Below are positions 1-7,189 of a stretch of 14,349 bases of DNA, one piece after another. The translations under genes were made by a program, and so were the position numbers. Below the pieces are notes generated by a model that was not told where the DNA came from, ran no database searches, and saw nothing but the letters and a program-made list of their open reading frames with translations. Numbering within the stretch: the first letter of the stretch is position 1; each line of letters opens with the position of its first letter. This DNA is from Gallionella sp. UBA4121 (GTDB lineage: Bacteria > Pseudomonadota > Gammaproteobacteria > Burkholderiales > Gallionellaceae), in contig DFWZ01000002.1 of NCBI GenBank assembly GCA_002381565.1, forward strand, positions 2,640 through 16,988, in the 5' to 3' direction.

Positions 1-172
1 AAAATCCTGCCAACACATCACCAGCGGCCTTGATTGCTCGCCCTGTTTCAAACGTGATTGTCCCATCCTTGATTCTTCGACGGGGATTCCGCCTTGTCAG
101 CAAAAAATCACTGCGCAGTTCGTTTTCGGGCAGTGTCTGGAACGGTTTTCCGGCAACCGTGGTTGACGCGCG

Positions 173-181
173 TGTTAAAAT
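173..181 (+). promoter_or_regulatory. Possible extended -10 promoter element for the first gene
   Basis: TGTTAAAAT has the form of an extended -10 box (TGn plus TAAAAT). It lies 28 bases before the ATG at 210. TTGACG at 163-168 is too close to serve as its -35. A second AT-rich box, TTTAAT at 190-195, sits 21 bases after TTGACG, which is too far for a good pair. The upstream 150 bases show no other convincing element, so this is only a candidate. Confidence 0.3.
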
Positions 182-209
182 CCATGCTGTTTAATCCACG
201 GTAGCGTCC

Positions 210-1193
210 ATGAACCACTATTCCCCGCTGATTTCCGCGTCAGTAACCATGCTTCTGACACTGATTCTGACATTGAGCAAGCACGGCACGATTGAAGATC
301 ACCCAAACGAGCGCTCGCTGCATGACAAGCCGATTCCGCGAACCGGTGGAATCGCCCTGATGGCTGGGATCATGGCCGGGTGGGTGTTGCTGTTCAAATT
401 CTGGTCATGGTGGGTCGTATTGCCCATGTTGGGTCTGTTCATCCTGTCGCTGGTTGACGATGTGCGCGGTCTGTCGCCAAAAACGCGACTGATCGGCCAT
501 TTTTTTGCCGCTCTGATTTTTTTGTCGGGCGCCGGAATCAGCTGGATATGGATGCTGCCGGTGCTGCTGTACGTCGTGTGGATGACCAATCTTTACAACT
601 TCATGGATGGTTCGGACGGCATGGCAGGTGGCATGGCGCTGACAGGTTTTAGTTTTTACGGGATTGCAGCACTGATGGGCGGTAATGAAGCCTTTGCCAT
701 GCTGAATTTCTCGGTAGGCGCGGCGGCTATGGGCTTTCTTTACCATAACTTTCATCCGGCCAAAGTATTTATGGGTGATGCAGGTTCCATTCCGCTGGGT
801 TTTCTGGCGGCGGCCTTCGGTGTGTGGGGCTGGCAAAAGGGGTATTGGCCATTCTGGTTCCCTATGCTGGTGTTTTCGCCGTTTGTGATGGATGCGACGG
901 TGACGCTCGTGAGCCGTGCACGAAAAATGGAAAAGCTGACGGATGCGCATTGCAGTCATTACTATCAGCGGCTGGTAAAAATGGGCTGGGGGCACCGCAA
1001 TACCGCCATCGCGGAATATGTGCTGATGGTGCTGGCGGGCATGTCGGCACTGACGGGGCTTGGTCTGGATGCTGCGGGGCAGGGAAATCTGCTGGCCTTG
1101 TGGGGGGCGATTTATCTGGGTTTGAGCATGTGGGTAGACAAGCGTTGGCGCCTCTATCGGGCGGTTAATCAGGAAGGCCGTGATGCTGCGTAA
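210..1193 (+). CDS. WecA/WbpL-like polyprenyl-phosphate sugar-1-phosphate transferase
   Basis: This is an integral inner-membrane enzyme of the MraY/WecA superfamily, 327 residues long. Such enzymes move a HexNAc-1-phosphate from a UDP-sugar onto undecaprenyl phosphate and so start O-antigen, capsule or exopolysaccharide repeat units. Visible family motifs are HPNERSLH...PRTGG (residues 31-47), the Asp pair D83-D84, NFMDGSDG (130-137), FMGDAGS (187-193) and the cytoplasmic HxxHYYQRL motif (H247, H250). About ten hydrophobic segments fill the rest. The His motif and length fit the WbpL branch better than MraY. Its stop overlaps the start of the next gene, a WbpM-type dehydratase. That pairing is known from Pseudomonas O-antigen loci and suggests a 6-deoxy-HexNAc donor such as UDP-QuiNAc or FucNAc. 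The family call is firm; the exact sugar is inferred. Confidence 0.93.
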   Translation: MNHYSPLISASVTMLLTLILTLSKHGTIEDHPNERSLHDKPIPRTGGIALMAGIMAGWVLLFKFWSWWVVLPMLGLFILSLVDDVRGLSPKTRLIGHFFAALIFLSGAGISWIWMLPVLLYVVWMTNLYNFMDGSDGMAGGMALTGFSFYGIAALMGGNEAFAMLNFSVGAAAMGFLYHNFHPAKVFMGDAGSIPLGFLAAAFGVWGWQKGYWPFWFPMLVFSPFVMDATVTLVSRARKMEKLTDAHCSHYYQRLVKMGWGHRNTAIAEYVLMVLAGMSALTGLGLDAAGQGNLLALWGAIYLGLSMWVDKRWRLYRAVNQEGRDAA

Positions 1194-3168
1194 ATCGAAT
1201 ATTCGCACTGCAATGGCAATCGTTCACGACGTTGTTGCGGTTGTCCTCGCGTGGATATTGGCTTATTTGCTGCGCTTCAATTTTGATTTGCCTGCTAATT
1301 TCTACTCTGAAATGCAACAGACTTTGCTGTGGGTTGTCCCGCTGCAGGTCGCGGTGTTCTGGAAATTCGGGCTGTATCGCGGCATCTGGCGCTATGCCAG
1401 CCTGAACGATTTGCGACGCATCGTGCTGGCGGTTTTACTGGCGGCAGCGGTTATTCCGTTTGTGCTGTGGATGTTGCGAAGCCATCTGATTGTGCCGCGT
1501 TCTGTACTGGTGTTGAATCCGCTGTTGCTGATAATGTTCATGGGCGGCAGCCGGGTTTTGTACCGGATGTGGAAAGAAACCAGATTTCACGGGCGCATGA
1601 AGCTGTACAGCGAGCCGGTATTGGTGCTGGGCGCAGGGGACGCCGCCGTGATGCTGTCCAAAGACCTGGCGAAGAACCCGGCCTGGCAACTGGTGGGCTT
1701 TCTGGACGATGATAGTAATAAGCATAGCTGTCTCCTGAACGGCGTGAAAGTACTGGGTCATCTGAATGAGCTGGATCACTGGGTCGAGCGCTTTGGCATC
1801 GAGCGCGTTATTATGGCCATGCCATCGTGTTCGCACCAACAGCGACAGCGTGTCATTCAGTTGTGTAATGCAGCGAAGGTGCAGGTACTCACCGTGCCGT
1901 CGTTTGACGACTTGATGAGCGGCAAGGTGGCGGTGTCAAAATTGCGCGCGATTGAGCTGGATGACCTGTTGGGGCGCGATCCTGTGGTGCTCGATGCGGT
2001 TGGCCTTCATGGGCTGTTGACCGGCAAGACGGTCATGGTAACGGGTGCGGGCGGCTCGATCGGTTCGGAACTGTGCCGCCAGATTGCACGTTTCTCCCCC
2101 GCAAAGCTGGTGTTGTTTGAACAAAGCGAATTTGCGCTCTATACACTGGAACAGGAACTGGGACAGGCCCATTCGGCAGGCTCAGGGCAGGCGACTTTGA
2201 ATTTCGTTTGCATGGTGGGCGATGTCCGCGATGCGGAGCGGGTAAACGAGGTCATGGAGCTTCATAAACCTGCGGTGCTGTTTCACGCCGCCGCTTACAA
2301 GCACGTGCCGCTGATGGAACAGCACAATGCCTGGCAGGCGATACGCAATAACGTGCTGGGTACCTGGACGGTGGCCCGCGCTACGCAGCGCCACGGTGTC
2401 GCCAAGTTTGTGATGATCTCGACTGACAAGGCTGTTAATCCGACCAATGTGATGGGCGCTTCCAAACGTCTGGCCGAAATGGTTTGTCAGGCGTTACAGC
2501 CTTTCCACCCTCAAGCCCCTGAGGGAACGACTAGCCATTCGACTAAGCTGGCAAACAACGCCAGCCAAGTCGCTGGTTATCTTCCGCAAGCGGGCGAGGA
2601 GGCAAACGAGAAAATCACCTCTAAACCTTCGACGCGTTTCGTGATTGTGCGCTTTGGCAATGTGCTGGGCAGCACCGGCAGCGTGATCCCGAAGTTTCGC
2701 GCCCAGATAGCGCAGGGGGGGCCGATTACCGTTACTCATCCTGAAATCACGCGTTATTTCATGTCGATTCCGGAAGCCGCACAACTGGTATTGCAGGCGG
2801 GGCTGATGGGGCAGGGCGGCGAAATATTTGTGCTGGATATGGGCGAGCCGGTAAAGATCGTGGATCTGGCGAAAGAACTGATCCGTCTTTCCGGCTTTAC
2901 CGAGGATGACATCAGGATTGAATTTTCCGGCTTGCGTCCCGGCGAAAAACTTTATGAAGAATTGCTGGCCGATAGCGAACACACCCTGATGACCCCGCAT
3001 CCGAAGCTGCGCATCGCCCAGGCGCGGCAGGCAGATAGCGCGTGGCTGGAAAAGCTGCTGGAATGGACTGATGTTGCAACCATGCCCGATGCACAGGTGA
3101 AGACGGCGCTGAAGAGCTGGGTGCCGGAATATCAGCCCAACCCAGAGCAGGTCATTCCCCGCAAATAA
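1183..3168 (+). CDS. WbpM/PglF-type UDP-GlcNAc 4,6-dehydratase, membrane bound
   Basis: This 661-residue protein is a membrane-anchored nucleotide-sugar C6 dehydratase (older name CapD-like polysaccharide biosynthesis protein). The family converts UDP-GlcNAc to UDP-4-keto-6-deoxy-GlcNAc. Four hydrophobic segments occupy roughly residues 8-125. A first Rossmann unit follows (VLGAGDAA near 150), then the catalytic SDR domain with NAD-binding TGAGGSIG at 287-294. The active site reads STDKAVNPTNVMGASKR, with Met424 in the place of the usual catalytic Tyr and Lys428 after it; this Met variant is typical of WbpM, FlmA and PglF. I start at ATG 1183, with AGGAAGG five bases upstream, rather than the GTG at 1180. 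The gene overlaps the preceding gene by 11 bases and shares one base with the next (TAATG), so the three are probably translationally coupled. An unusual insertion of about 40 residues lies near 440-482. Confidence 0.93.
   Translation: MLRKSNIRTAMAIVHDVVAVVLAWILAYLLRFNFDLPANFYSEMQQTLLWVVPLQVAVFWKFGLYRGIWRYASLNDLRRIVLAVLLAAAVIPFVLWMLRSHLIVPRSVLVLNPLLLIMFMGGSRVLYRMWKETRFHGRMKLYSEPVLVLGAGDAAVMLSKDLAKNPAWQLVGFLDDDSNKHSCLLNGVKVLGHLNELDHWVERFGIERVIMAMPSCSHQQRQRVIQLCNAAKVQVLTVPSFDDLMSGKVAVSKLRAIELDDLLGRDPVVLDAVGLHGLLTGKTVMVTGAGGSIGSELCRQIARFSPAKLVLFEQSEFALYTLEQELGQAHSAGSGQATLNFVCMVGDVRDAERVNEVMELHKPAVLFHAAAYKHVPLMEQHNAWQAIRNNVLGTWTVARATQRHGVAKFVMISTDKAVNPTNVMGASKRLAEMVCQALQPFHPQAPEGTTSHSTKLANNASQVAGYLPQAGEEANEKITSKPSTRFVIVRFGNVLGSTGSVIPKFRAQIAQGGPITVTHPEITRYFMSIPEAAQLVLQAGLMGQGGEIFVLDMGEPVKIVDLAKELIRLSGFTEDDIRIEFSGLRPGEKLYEELLADSEHTLMTPHPKLRIAQARQADSAWLEKLLEWTDVATMPDAQVKTALKSWVPEYQPNPEQVIPRK
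2500..2628 (+). repeat. Putative repeat-derived in-frame insertion within the dehydratase gene
   Basis: Between CQAL (ending at residue 438) and STRFVIVRFGNVLGS (from 483) the protein carries about 44 residues, where WbpM/PglF relatives as I recall them have roughly ten. The inserted DNA is rich in small inverted repeats: CCCTCA/TGAGGG at 2508-2513 and 2520-2525, GCTGGC/GCCAGC at 2547-2552 and 2560-2565, and CCGC/GCGG near 2584-2593. The encoded stretch, with LPQAGEEANE at 467-476, resembles peptides encoded by dispersed intergenic repeats. The length difference is from memory of the family. Confidence 0.45.
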
Positions 3169-3920
3169 TGACAGCGCTATCGGTCGTCATCATCGCCAAA
3201 AATGAAGCTGCCAACATTCGCGCCTGCATAGAATCGGTTGCGTGGGCGGATGAGATCATCGTGGTGGATTCAGGCAGCACAGACGACACGGCAAAAATCG
3301 CCCGCGAGATGGGCGCAAAAGTATATGTGCATGCCGACTGGCCGGGCTTCGGACCGCAGAAAAACCGTGCGCTGGGCTATGCGACGGGGACATGGGTGTT
3401 CTCGATCGATGCGGATGAGCGCGTCACACAAGAGCTACGCAGCGAAATCGAACAGGCGATCCGCAAAGCGGATGCCGATGGTTATTACTGCCCGCGCTTG
3501 TCGCAGTTTTGCGGGAAATTCATCCGTCATTGCGGCTGGTATCCGGATTATGTGTTGCGCCTGTTCAGGCGCGGTGCCGGCCGATTTTCAGACAATCTGG
3601 TTCATGAGTCTGTGTTGCTGACAGGTAATACGGCCAGGCTGAAGAATCCGCTGCTGCATTACAGCTATCTTTCACAGGATGACGTGGCACGCAAGGTGGA
3701 GCACTACTCGAATGCTGCCGCACAACAGATGTTTGAATCAGGCAAAGATTCCCGCTGGCTGGGCGCGGCATTGAGCAGCTGCTGGGCATTCGTGCGAACT
3801 TATCTGTTGCGGTTGGGGCTGCTGGACGGGCTTGCCGGCTGGAACATCGCATGCATGAATGCGCGCACGACTTACCTGAAATATCGGAAGTTGACCGCGT
3901 TGCATTCCACGAAACCATAA
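3168..3920 (+). CDS. WaaE/LgtF-type GT2 glycosyltransferase
   Basis: This 250-residue cytoplasmic GT-A glycosyltransferase belongs to the family that includes WaaE/LgtF beta-1,4-glucosyltransferases, which extend the heptose region of the LPS core. Seen in sequence: N-terminal SVVIIAKNEAANI (5-17), VVDSGSTDDT (32-41), GFGPQKNRAL (60-69) that is characteristic of this subfamily, the DADE metal/nucleotide motif (81-84) and VHESVLL in the acceptor half. No cleavable signal is present. A hydrophobic amphipathic stretch near 200-225 may contact the membrane. Its ATG shares a base with the preceding stop (TAATG) and there is no strong ribosome-binding site, so translation is probably coupled to the dehydratase. 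Donor and acceptor are not determined by the sequence. An O-antigen or exopolysaccharide role is equally possible given the two upstream genes. Confidence 0.88.
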   Translation: MTALSVVIIAKNEAANIRACIESVAWADEIIVVDSGSTDDTAKIAREMGAKVYVHADWPGFGPQKNRALGYATGTWVFSIDADERVTQELRSEIEQAIRKADADGYYCPRLSQFCGKFIRHCGWYPDYVLRLFRRGAGRFSDNLVHESVLLTGNTARLKNPLLHYSYLSQDDVARKVEHYSNAAAQQMFESGKDSRWLGAALSSCWAFVRTYLLRLGLLDGLAGWNIACMNARTTYLKYRKLTALHSTKP

Positions 3921-3927
3921 AATGCAG

Positions 3928-4101
3928 TTGTCCACGAAATACACGAAAGACACGAAAATAAACGGCGCGATATGATTTGTGGTGGGCTAGATGTTAAATC
4001 CATCTTAAGCGAGGTTAGGATTGGCATCCACCAAAATCGTAATAAATGTATTGTTGGTTTTATTTAGTATTTTTCATGCCTTTCGTGTATTTCGTGGACA
4101 A
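3928..4101. repeat. 174-bp element bounded by 31-bp terminal inverted repeats (MITE-like)
   Basis: The left arm (3928-3958) begins TTGTCCACGAAATACACGAA. The right arm (4071-4101) is its reverse complement with only two mismatches in 31 bases. Each arm is itself a ninefold-periodic repeat of three units ending in CACGAAA. The 112-base interior is AT-rich and holds no convincing gene. The element sits between two convergent genes and could also act as a bidirectional transcription end. No target-site duplication is obvious. From memory, this CACGAAA-type repeat occurs dispersed in many bacterial genomes; I cannot verify copy number here. Confidence 0.75.
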
Positions 4102-4110
4102 TGGTTTTCG

Positions 4111-4950
4111 TTAGCTTAACGCGCGTTTCAGTCTGCTGCGAAGCAACTGCCAGCGCAACTCGCGAGTGTCTTCCGGTTCTCCGAGTTTTAAGGCTGTCGC
4201 CGTCTGACCGCGCCTCAGATAATAACGGTCGAACACCGACTGGCGCATGCCCCACTTGTGCAGGAACTGTTTCCCGCCATCATTTTTCTTCACCTTGCCG
4301 GTAGATTTGCACTGGAAGTGATAAACAAACGAGTCACCCACGCCCAGAAAAATGCGGCAGCCTGCATGCCACAACTTCATCGAAAAATCGTTATCGCTGC
4401 TCATGCCGGGCGAGAACTCGCTGCTGTAACCGCCCACCTTGAACCACCAGCGACGGCTGACCAGCGTCGGAGGCCAGGTAGCGCCCTGCCAGTCGGCCTT
4501 GTGATGTTGCGGCAAGTCGGCGAGCAGTCGAGCCTCGTCAAACGTATCTGTGTCGCCGCCGTAATCGCCCACGATCACGCAAGGGTTGTTCGTGTCACGC
4601 GGCTCGATCATCGTGCCTGACAGCATGAACAAATCGGTATCGATGCCCTTGAGTTTTGCCGTCAGCGCCGTGTCCCATCCGGGGCAGCAATACATGTCAT
4701 CGTTAAGATAAACGATGTAATCCATTTTTGCATGCATGGCCGCTTCGTTAACCGCCAGGCAGATGCCGATGTTCTCAGGTGAACTTGTATGCTCGAACCC
4801 CTGTTCGCGCACCCACGACAGGCTGCCGTCGCTGCCATCGTTTACATGAACGATAATCTGATGAGCATAGGCCGAATTTTGCCGGATGCTGCGGATGCAG
4901 AGCTTGAGCAACTCAAGGTTGTTCCAGGTCGGAATCAATATAGAAAACAT
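4111..4950 (-). CDS. GT2 family glycosyltransferase (paralogue A)
   Basis: This 279-residue GT-A fold glycosyltransferase has the N-terminal donor-binding motif FSILIPTWNN (2-11), VNDGSDGS (37-44) and the DxD-type motif YLNDDMY (81-87). An acceptor-side block follows with GGYSSEFSPGMSSDNDFSMKLW in its second half and a basic C-terminus (RLKRAL). It lacks membrane segments and should act at the cytoplasmic face of the inner membrane. It is clearly related to the gene at 6147-7064: I counted 49 identities in the first 90 aligned residues, with the motif positions matching exactly. The gene is divergent from the GT4 gene and convergent with the WaaE-type gene, so it forms its own transcription unit. 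The donor sugar is unknown. No strong ribosome-binding site precedes the ATG at 4950. Confidence 0.85.
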   Translation of the reverse strand: MFSILIPTWNNLELLKLCIRSIRQNSAYAHQIIVHVNDGSDGSLSWVREQGFEHTSSPENIGICLAVNEAAMHAKMDYIVYLNDDMYCCPGWDTALTAKLKGIDTDLFMLSGTMIEPRDTNNPCVIVGDYGGDTDTFDEARLLADLPQHHKADWQGATWPPTLVSRRWWFKVGGYSSEFSPGMSSDNDFSMKLWHAGCRIFLGVGDSFVYHFQCKSTGKVKKNDGGKQFLHKWGMRQSVFDRYYLRRGQTATALKLGEPEDTRELRWQLLRSRLKRALS

Positions 4951-4989
4951 GGGAAAGTACCAAACGGGTGTGTATGACGGGCAGGCGTG

Positions 4990-4995
4990 ATTTTA
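4990..4995 (-). promoter_or_regulatory. Possible -10 box for the minus-strand GT2 gene
   Basis: Read on the minus strand, this is TAAAAT, about 40 bases before the ATG at 4950 and inside the divergent intergenic region. I could not find a convincing -35 at the usual distance, so this is a weak candidate. Confidence 0.22.
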
Positions 4996-5060
4996 CTGCA
5001 CAAAGCTGTGGGCAGGGGCGCTAGTCGCAGAGCGCTGATGCGCCAAACCGCCTATGACGA

Positions 5061-5066
5061 TACAAT
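5061..5066 (+). promoter_or_regulatory. Possible -10 box for the GT4 gene
   Basis: TACAAT lies 9-14 bases before the candidate starts ATG 5075 and ATG 5081. Used as a -10 box, it would put the transcript start almost at the start codon, giving a leaderless or very short-leader mRNA. That would agree with the lack of a Shine-Dalgarno sequence there. No good -35 is visible. Confidence 0.3.
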
Positions 5067-5074
5067 GCGCAGCT

Positions 5075-6154
5075 ATGCAGATGAATATCGTACAAGTCGT
5101 GAAGCGTTATGGCCCGGTGGGGGGTATGGAGCGCTATGTGTGGGAGTTATCGCGCGAACTTTCGCAGTCGGGCCATCAGGTCACTGTTCTTTGTGAGCGT
5201 TGTCATGCCGATATGCCTGCCGGGATTAACGTCGTGGAGCTGGGCGAGACGGCCAAGCGCCCGCGCTGGCTGTCGCAAGTGCGCTTCAGCAGGCGGGTTA
5301 CGAGTTGGGCGCGAGAAAATTTCTGTGCAGGGCGAATAATCCACAGCCATGAACGTCTGGGCGTGCACGACGTGACCACTTTCCACGGGCCGCCGTTTGC
5401 CACGATTTACGAAAAAGGCTGGTGGCGCTTTATCTCAATCAGGGTGTGGGTGCGCCTGTATCTTGAGCGCCGTGAACTTGCAACTGCGAAGGTTATCGTG
5501 CCCAATTCGTCTTTCATCAGCCGCCAGCTTGCCCATTATTACCCGGAGATGGCTAAAAAATTCAACGCGCCGATAGTTCCAGGTGTTTTGCCGATGCGGC
5601 AACGCGAGCAGCGCCTTGTGCCAGATGATGGCGGCACAGTTTGTTTTGTGGGATGGGAATGGCAGCGCAAGGGGCTGCCACAGGCGATTGAGATTGTTGC
5701 AGCATTGCGGGTTATCCGACCCAATCTGGAGCTATGGGTGGTGGGGCCGGCTCCGTCGGAGCTGAAACCGTTGTTCGCCGCGTGGCGCGGCGGTTACCGC
5801 TTGCTGGGGTGGCGCGACGATAGCGCGTATCTCAGTGAGGTGGATGTCTTGCTTCATCCTGCCCGAGCCGAGCCTTATGGCATGGTGATTGCCGAGGCGA
5901 TGGCGGCCAGAGTGCCGGTGGTGATCTCGGATGTGTGCGGGGCGGCGGAGCATGTGTCACCTGATGCCGGTTCGGTATTGCCGCTCTCGGCATCAATTGC
6001 AGCCTGGGCCAGTGCCGTCCAACAACAGTTAACCCGAACGGCGCCTGTGCCACAATATGACCGAAGCTGGGGCCGTGTGGCGCAGGAATATTGCCAGATA
6101 TATCGGATGCTTTCTGCTGCGCATATAAAAATTAAGGATAACCAACATGTTTAG
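5075..6154 (+). CDS. GT4 family glycosyltransferase (glycosyl transferase group 1)
   Basis: This is a GT-B fold glycosyltransferase of about 359 residues, similar in layout to the WaaG/RfaG group of LPS core enzymes. Near the N-terminus are IVQVVKRYGPVGGMERYVWEL (the GGxE loop, G16-G17) and a DVTTFHGPP segment. The C-terminal donor domain has VCFVGWEWQRKG, LWVVGP, and the hallmark E266-PYGMVIA-E274 (EX7E) motif that binds the nucleotide sugar. It has no signal peptide and is expected at the cytoplasmic membrane face. An upstream ATG at 5054 is possible. I prefer 5075 (or 5081) because alignment-like similarity begins at MNIVQVV and a TACAAT box lies just before. The last eight bases overlap the next glycosyltransferase gene, so the two form an operon. 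Donor and acceptor cannot be read from the sequence. Confidence 0.87.
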   Translation: MQMNIVQVVKRYGPVGGMERYVWELSRELSQSGHQVTVLCERCHADMPAGINVVELGETAKRPRWLSQVRFSRRVTSWARENFCAGRIIHSHERLGVHDVTTFHGPPFATIYEKGWWRFISIRVWVRLYLERRELATAKVIVPNSSFISRQLAHYYPEMAKKFNAPIVPGVLPMRQREQRLVPDDGGTVCFVGWEWQRKGLPQAIEIVAALRVIRPNLELWVVGPAPSELKPLFAAWRGGYRLLGWRDDSAYLSEVDVLLHPARAEPYGMVIAEAMAARVPVVISDVCGAAEHVSPDAGSVLPLSASIAAWASAVQQQLTRTAPVPQYDRSWGRVAQEYCQIYRMLSAAHIKIKDNQHV

Positions 6155-7064
6155 CATCGTCATTCCCACTTGGAACAATCTCGACTATTTAAAGTTATGC
6201 GTTGAAAGCATACAAAAATATTCAAGCGGGCCCCATGAAATCATTATTCACGTGAATGACGGCTCCGACGGGACACTGGACTGGGTCAAATCGCAAGGTC
6301 TGAAATACAGCCATACCGAAAAAAACGTCGGCATTTGTTTGTCACTCAATAATTTGGTTGCAAAAGCCAGTCATGACTGGGTGTTGTATATGAACGATGA
6401 TATGGTTGCCTGCCCCGGTTGGGATGCTGCTTTTGACGATGCCATAAAAGCCACCAGCACGGATCTTGCCATGTATTTCGGCACGCTGATTGAGCCTAGG
6501 AAATCTCAAAGTCCGCTTATCATCAACCAGGATTATGGTACGAATCCTGAAGAGTTCGATGAGGCCGCATTGCTTGTAAACTATATGAACGAAGCGCGGG
6601 GCGACATCGAAGGTGCGGCGTTACAGCCGACTCTGGTGCATCGCAAGTGGTGGACGGTAGTGGGCGGATACAGCATCGAATTCAGTCCCGGGATGAGCAC
6701 GGACGATGATCTGTTGATGAAATTCTGGGTGGCGGGTTGCAGAAATTTTCGTGTGGTCGGCAAGAGCCGTTTTTATCACTTCGGATTCAAGAGTACCGGG
6801 CGGGTCAAACACAATCTGGGCGGACGGATATTCGCTACCAAATGGGGAATTACTCAGAAGGAGTTTTTCAATAACTATCTGGCGACGTTAAGAAATAAAC
6901 CGGCTGCCGGGAATGAGCAGACGACGGGGGTGAGCGACTTTCCCAGAGCCACTCGTCTTGGCAAGTTGCGGCGTGTGGGATACGGCCTGACCAAGGATTA
7001 TCCTCTGGAAGATATTGAAGGCTGGGATCCTATGTCCGCTGTCGGGAAATGGGAAGAGGGTTAG
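6147..7064 (+). CDS. GT2 family glycosyltransferase (paralogue B)
   Basis: This 305-residue GT-A glycosyltransferase is a paralogue of the gene at 4111-4950. Motifs occur at the same positions: FSIVIPTWNN (2-11), VNDGSDGT (37-44) and YMNDDMV (81-87). The acceptor block GGYSIEFSPGMSTDDDLLMKFW is also shared. It has a C-terminal tail of about 50 residues, after the shared WGITQKEFF region, that the paralogue lacks. The ATG at 6147 has AAGGA eight bases upstream and overlaps the GT4 stop by eight bases, so it is co-transcribed with the GT4 gene. Base composition looks more AT-rich than its neighbours at the 5' end, judged by eye. The protein is probably cytoplasmic and adds a sugar to an LPS or exopolysaccharide intermediate. 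Its specificity is unknown. Confidence 0.86.
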   Translation: MFSIVIPTWNNLDYLKLCVESIQKYSSGPHEIIIHVNDGSDGTLDWVKSQGLKYSHTEKNVGICLSLNNLVAKASHDWVLYMNDDMVACPGWDAAFDDAIKATSTDLAMYFGTLIEPRKSQSPLIINQDYGTNPEEFDEAALLVNYMNEARGDIEGAALQPTLVHRKWWTVVGGYSIEFSPGMSTDDDLLMKFWVAGCRNFRVVGKSRFYHFGFKSTGRVKHNLGGRIFATKWGITQKEFFNNYLATLRNKPAAGNEQTTGVSDFPRATRLGKLRRVGYGLTKDYPLEDIEGWDPMSAVGKWEEG

Positions 7065-7189
7065 CGCCTTAGTTTTTGGTTCAATCAATATTTTCATTTT
7101 GAACGGTAATAATAAATGGCCCACATAGAACAACTGACTGATTTTAGCTAAGCGATTGAATTCACAAGGGGCCGTTATTTGTCTTGTGG

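Noticed and set aside
1..190. Open minus-strand frame of about 63 codons running off the left edge, with a protein-like end (DGTITFETGRAIKAAGDVLAGF read toward the edge).
   Set aside because: No ATG or GTG lies in it, the only TTG has no ribosome-binding site, and I recognise no family. An open frame this short can occur by chance. More sequence to the left would settle it.
405..1208. Long minus-strand open frame (267 codons) opposite the first gene.
   Set aside because: It is rich in His, Arg and Gln with no domain pattern, which is typical of the antisense of a hydrophobic membrane-protein gene. The plus-strand gene has all family motifs.
2715..2721. Run of seven G in the dehydratase gene as another possible slippage site.
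   Set aside because: Seven is short for an active switch and the residues encoded (QGGP) are conserved in the family.
4064..4255. Small minus-strand open frame beginning beyond the inverted repeat arm and overlapping the GT2 3' end.
   Set aside because: Its tail (VHEIHERHEKY) is just the translated repeat arm and the rest is a shadow of the GT2 gene.
7079..7104. GTTCAA/TTGAAC inverted repeat after the second GT2 gene as a terminator.
   Set aside because: Only six AT-rich base pairs with a 14-base loop and no clear T run after it.
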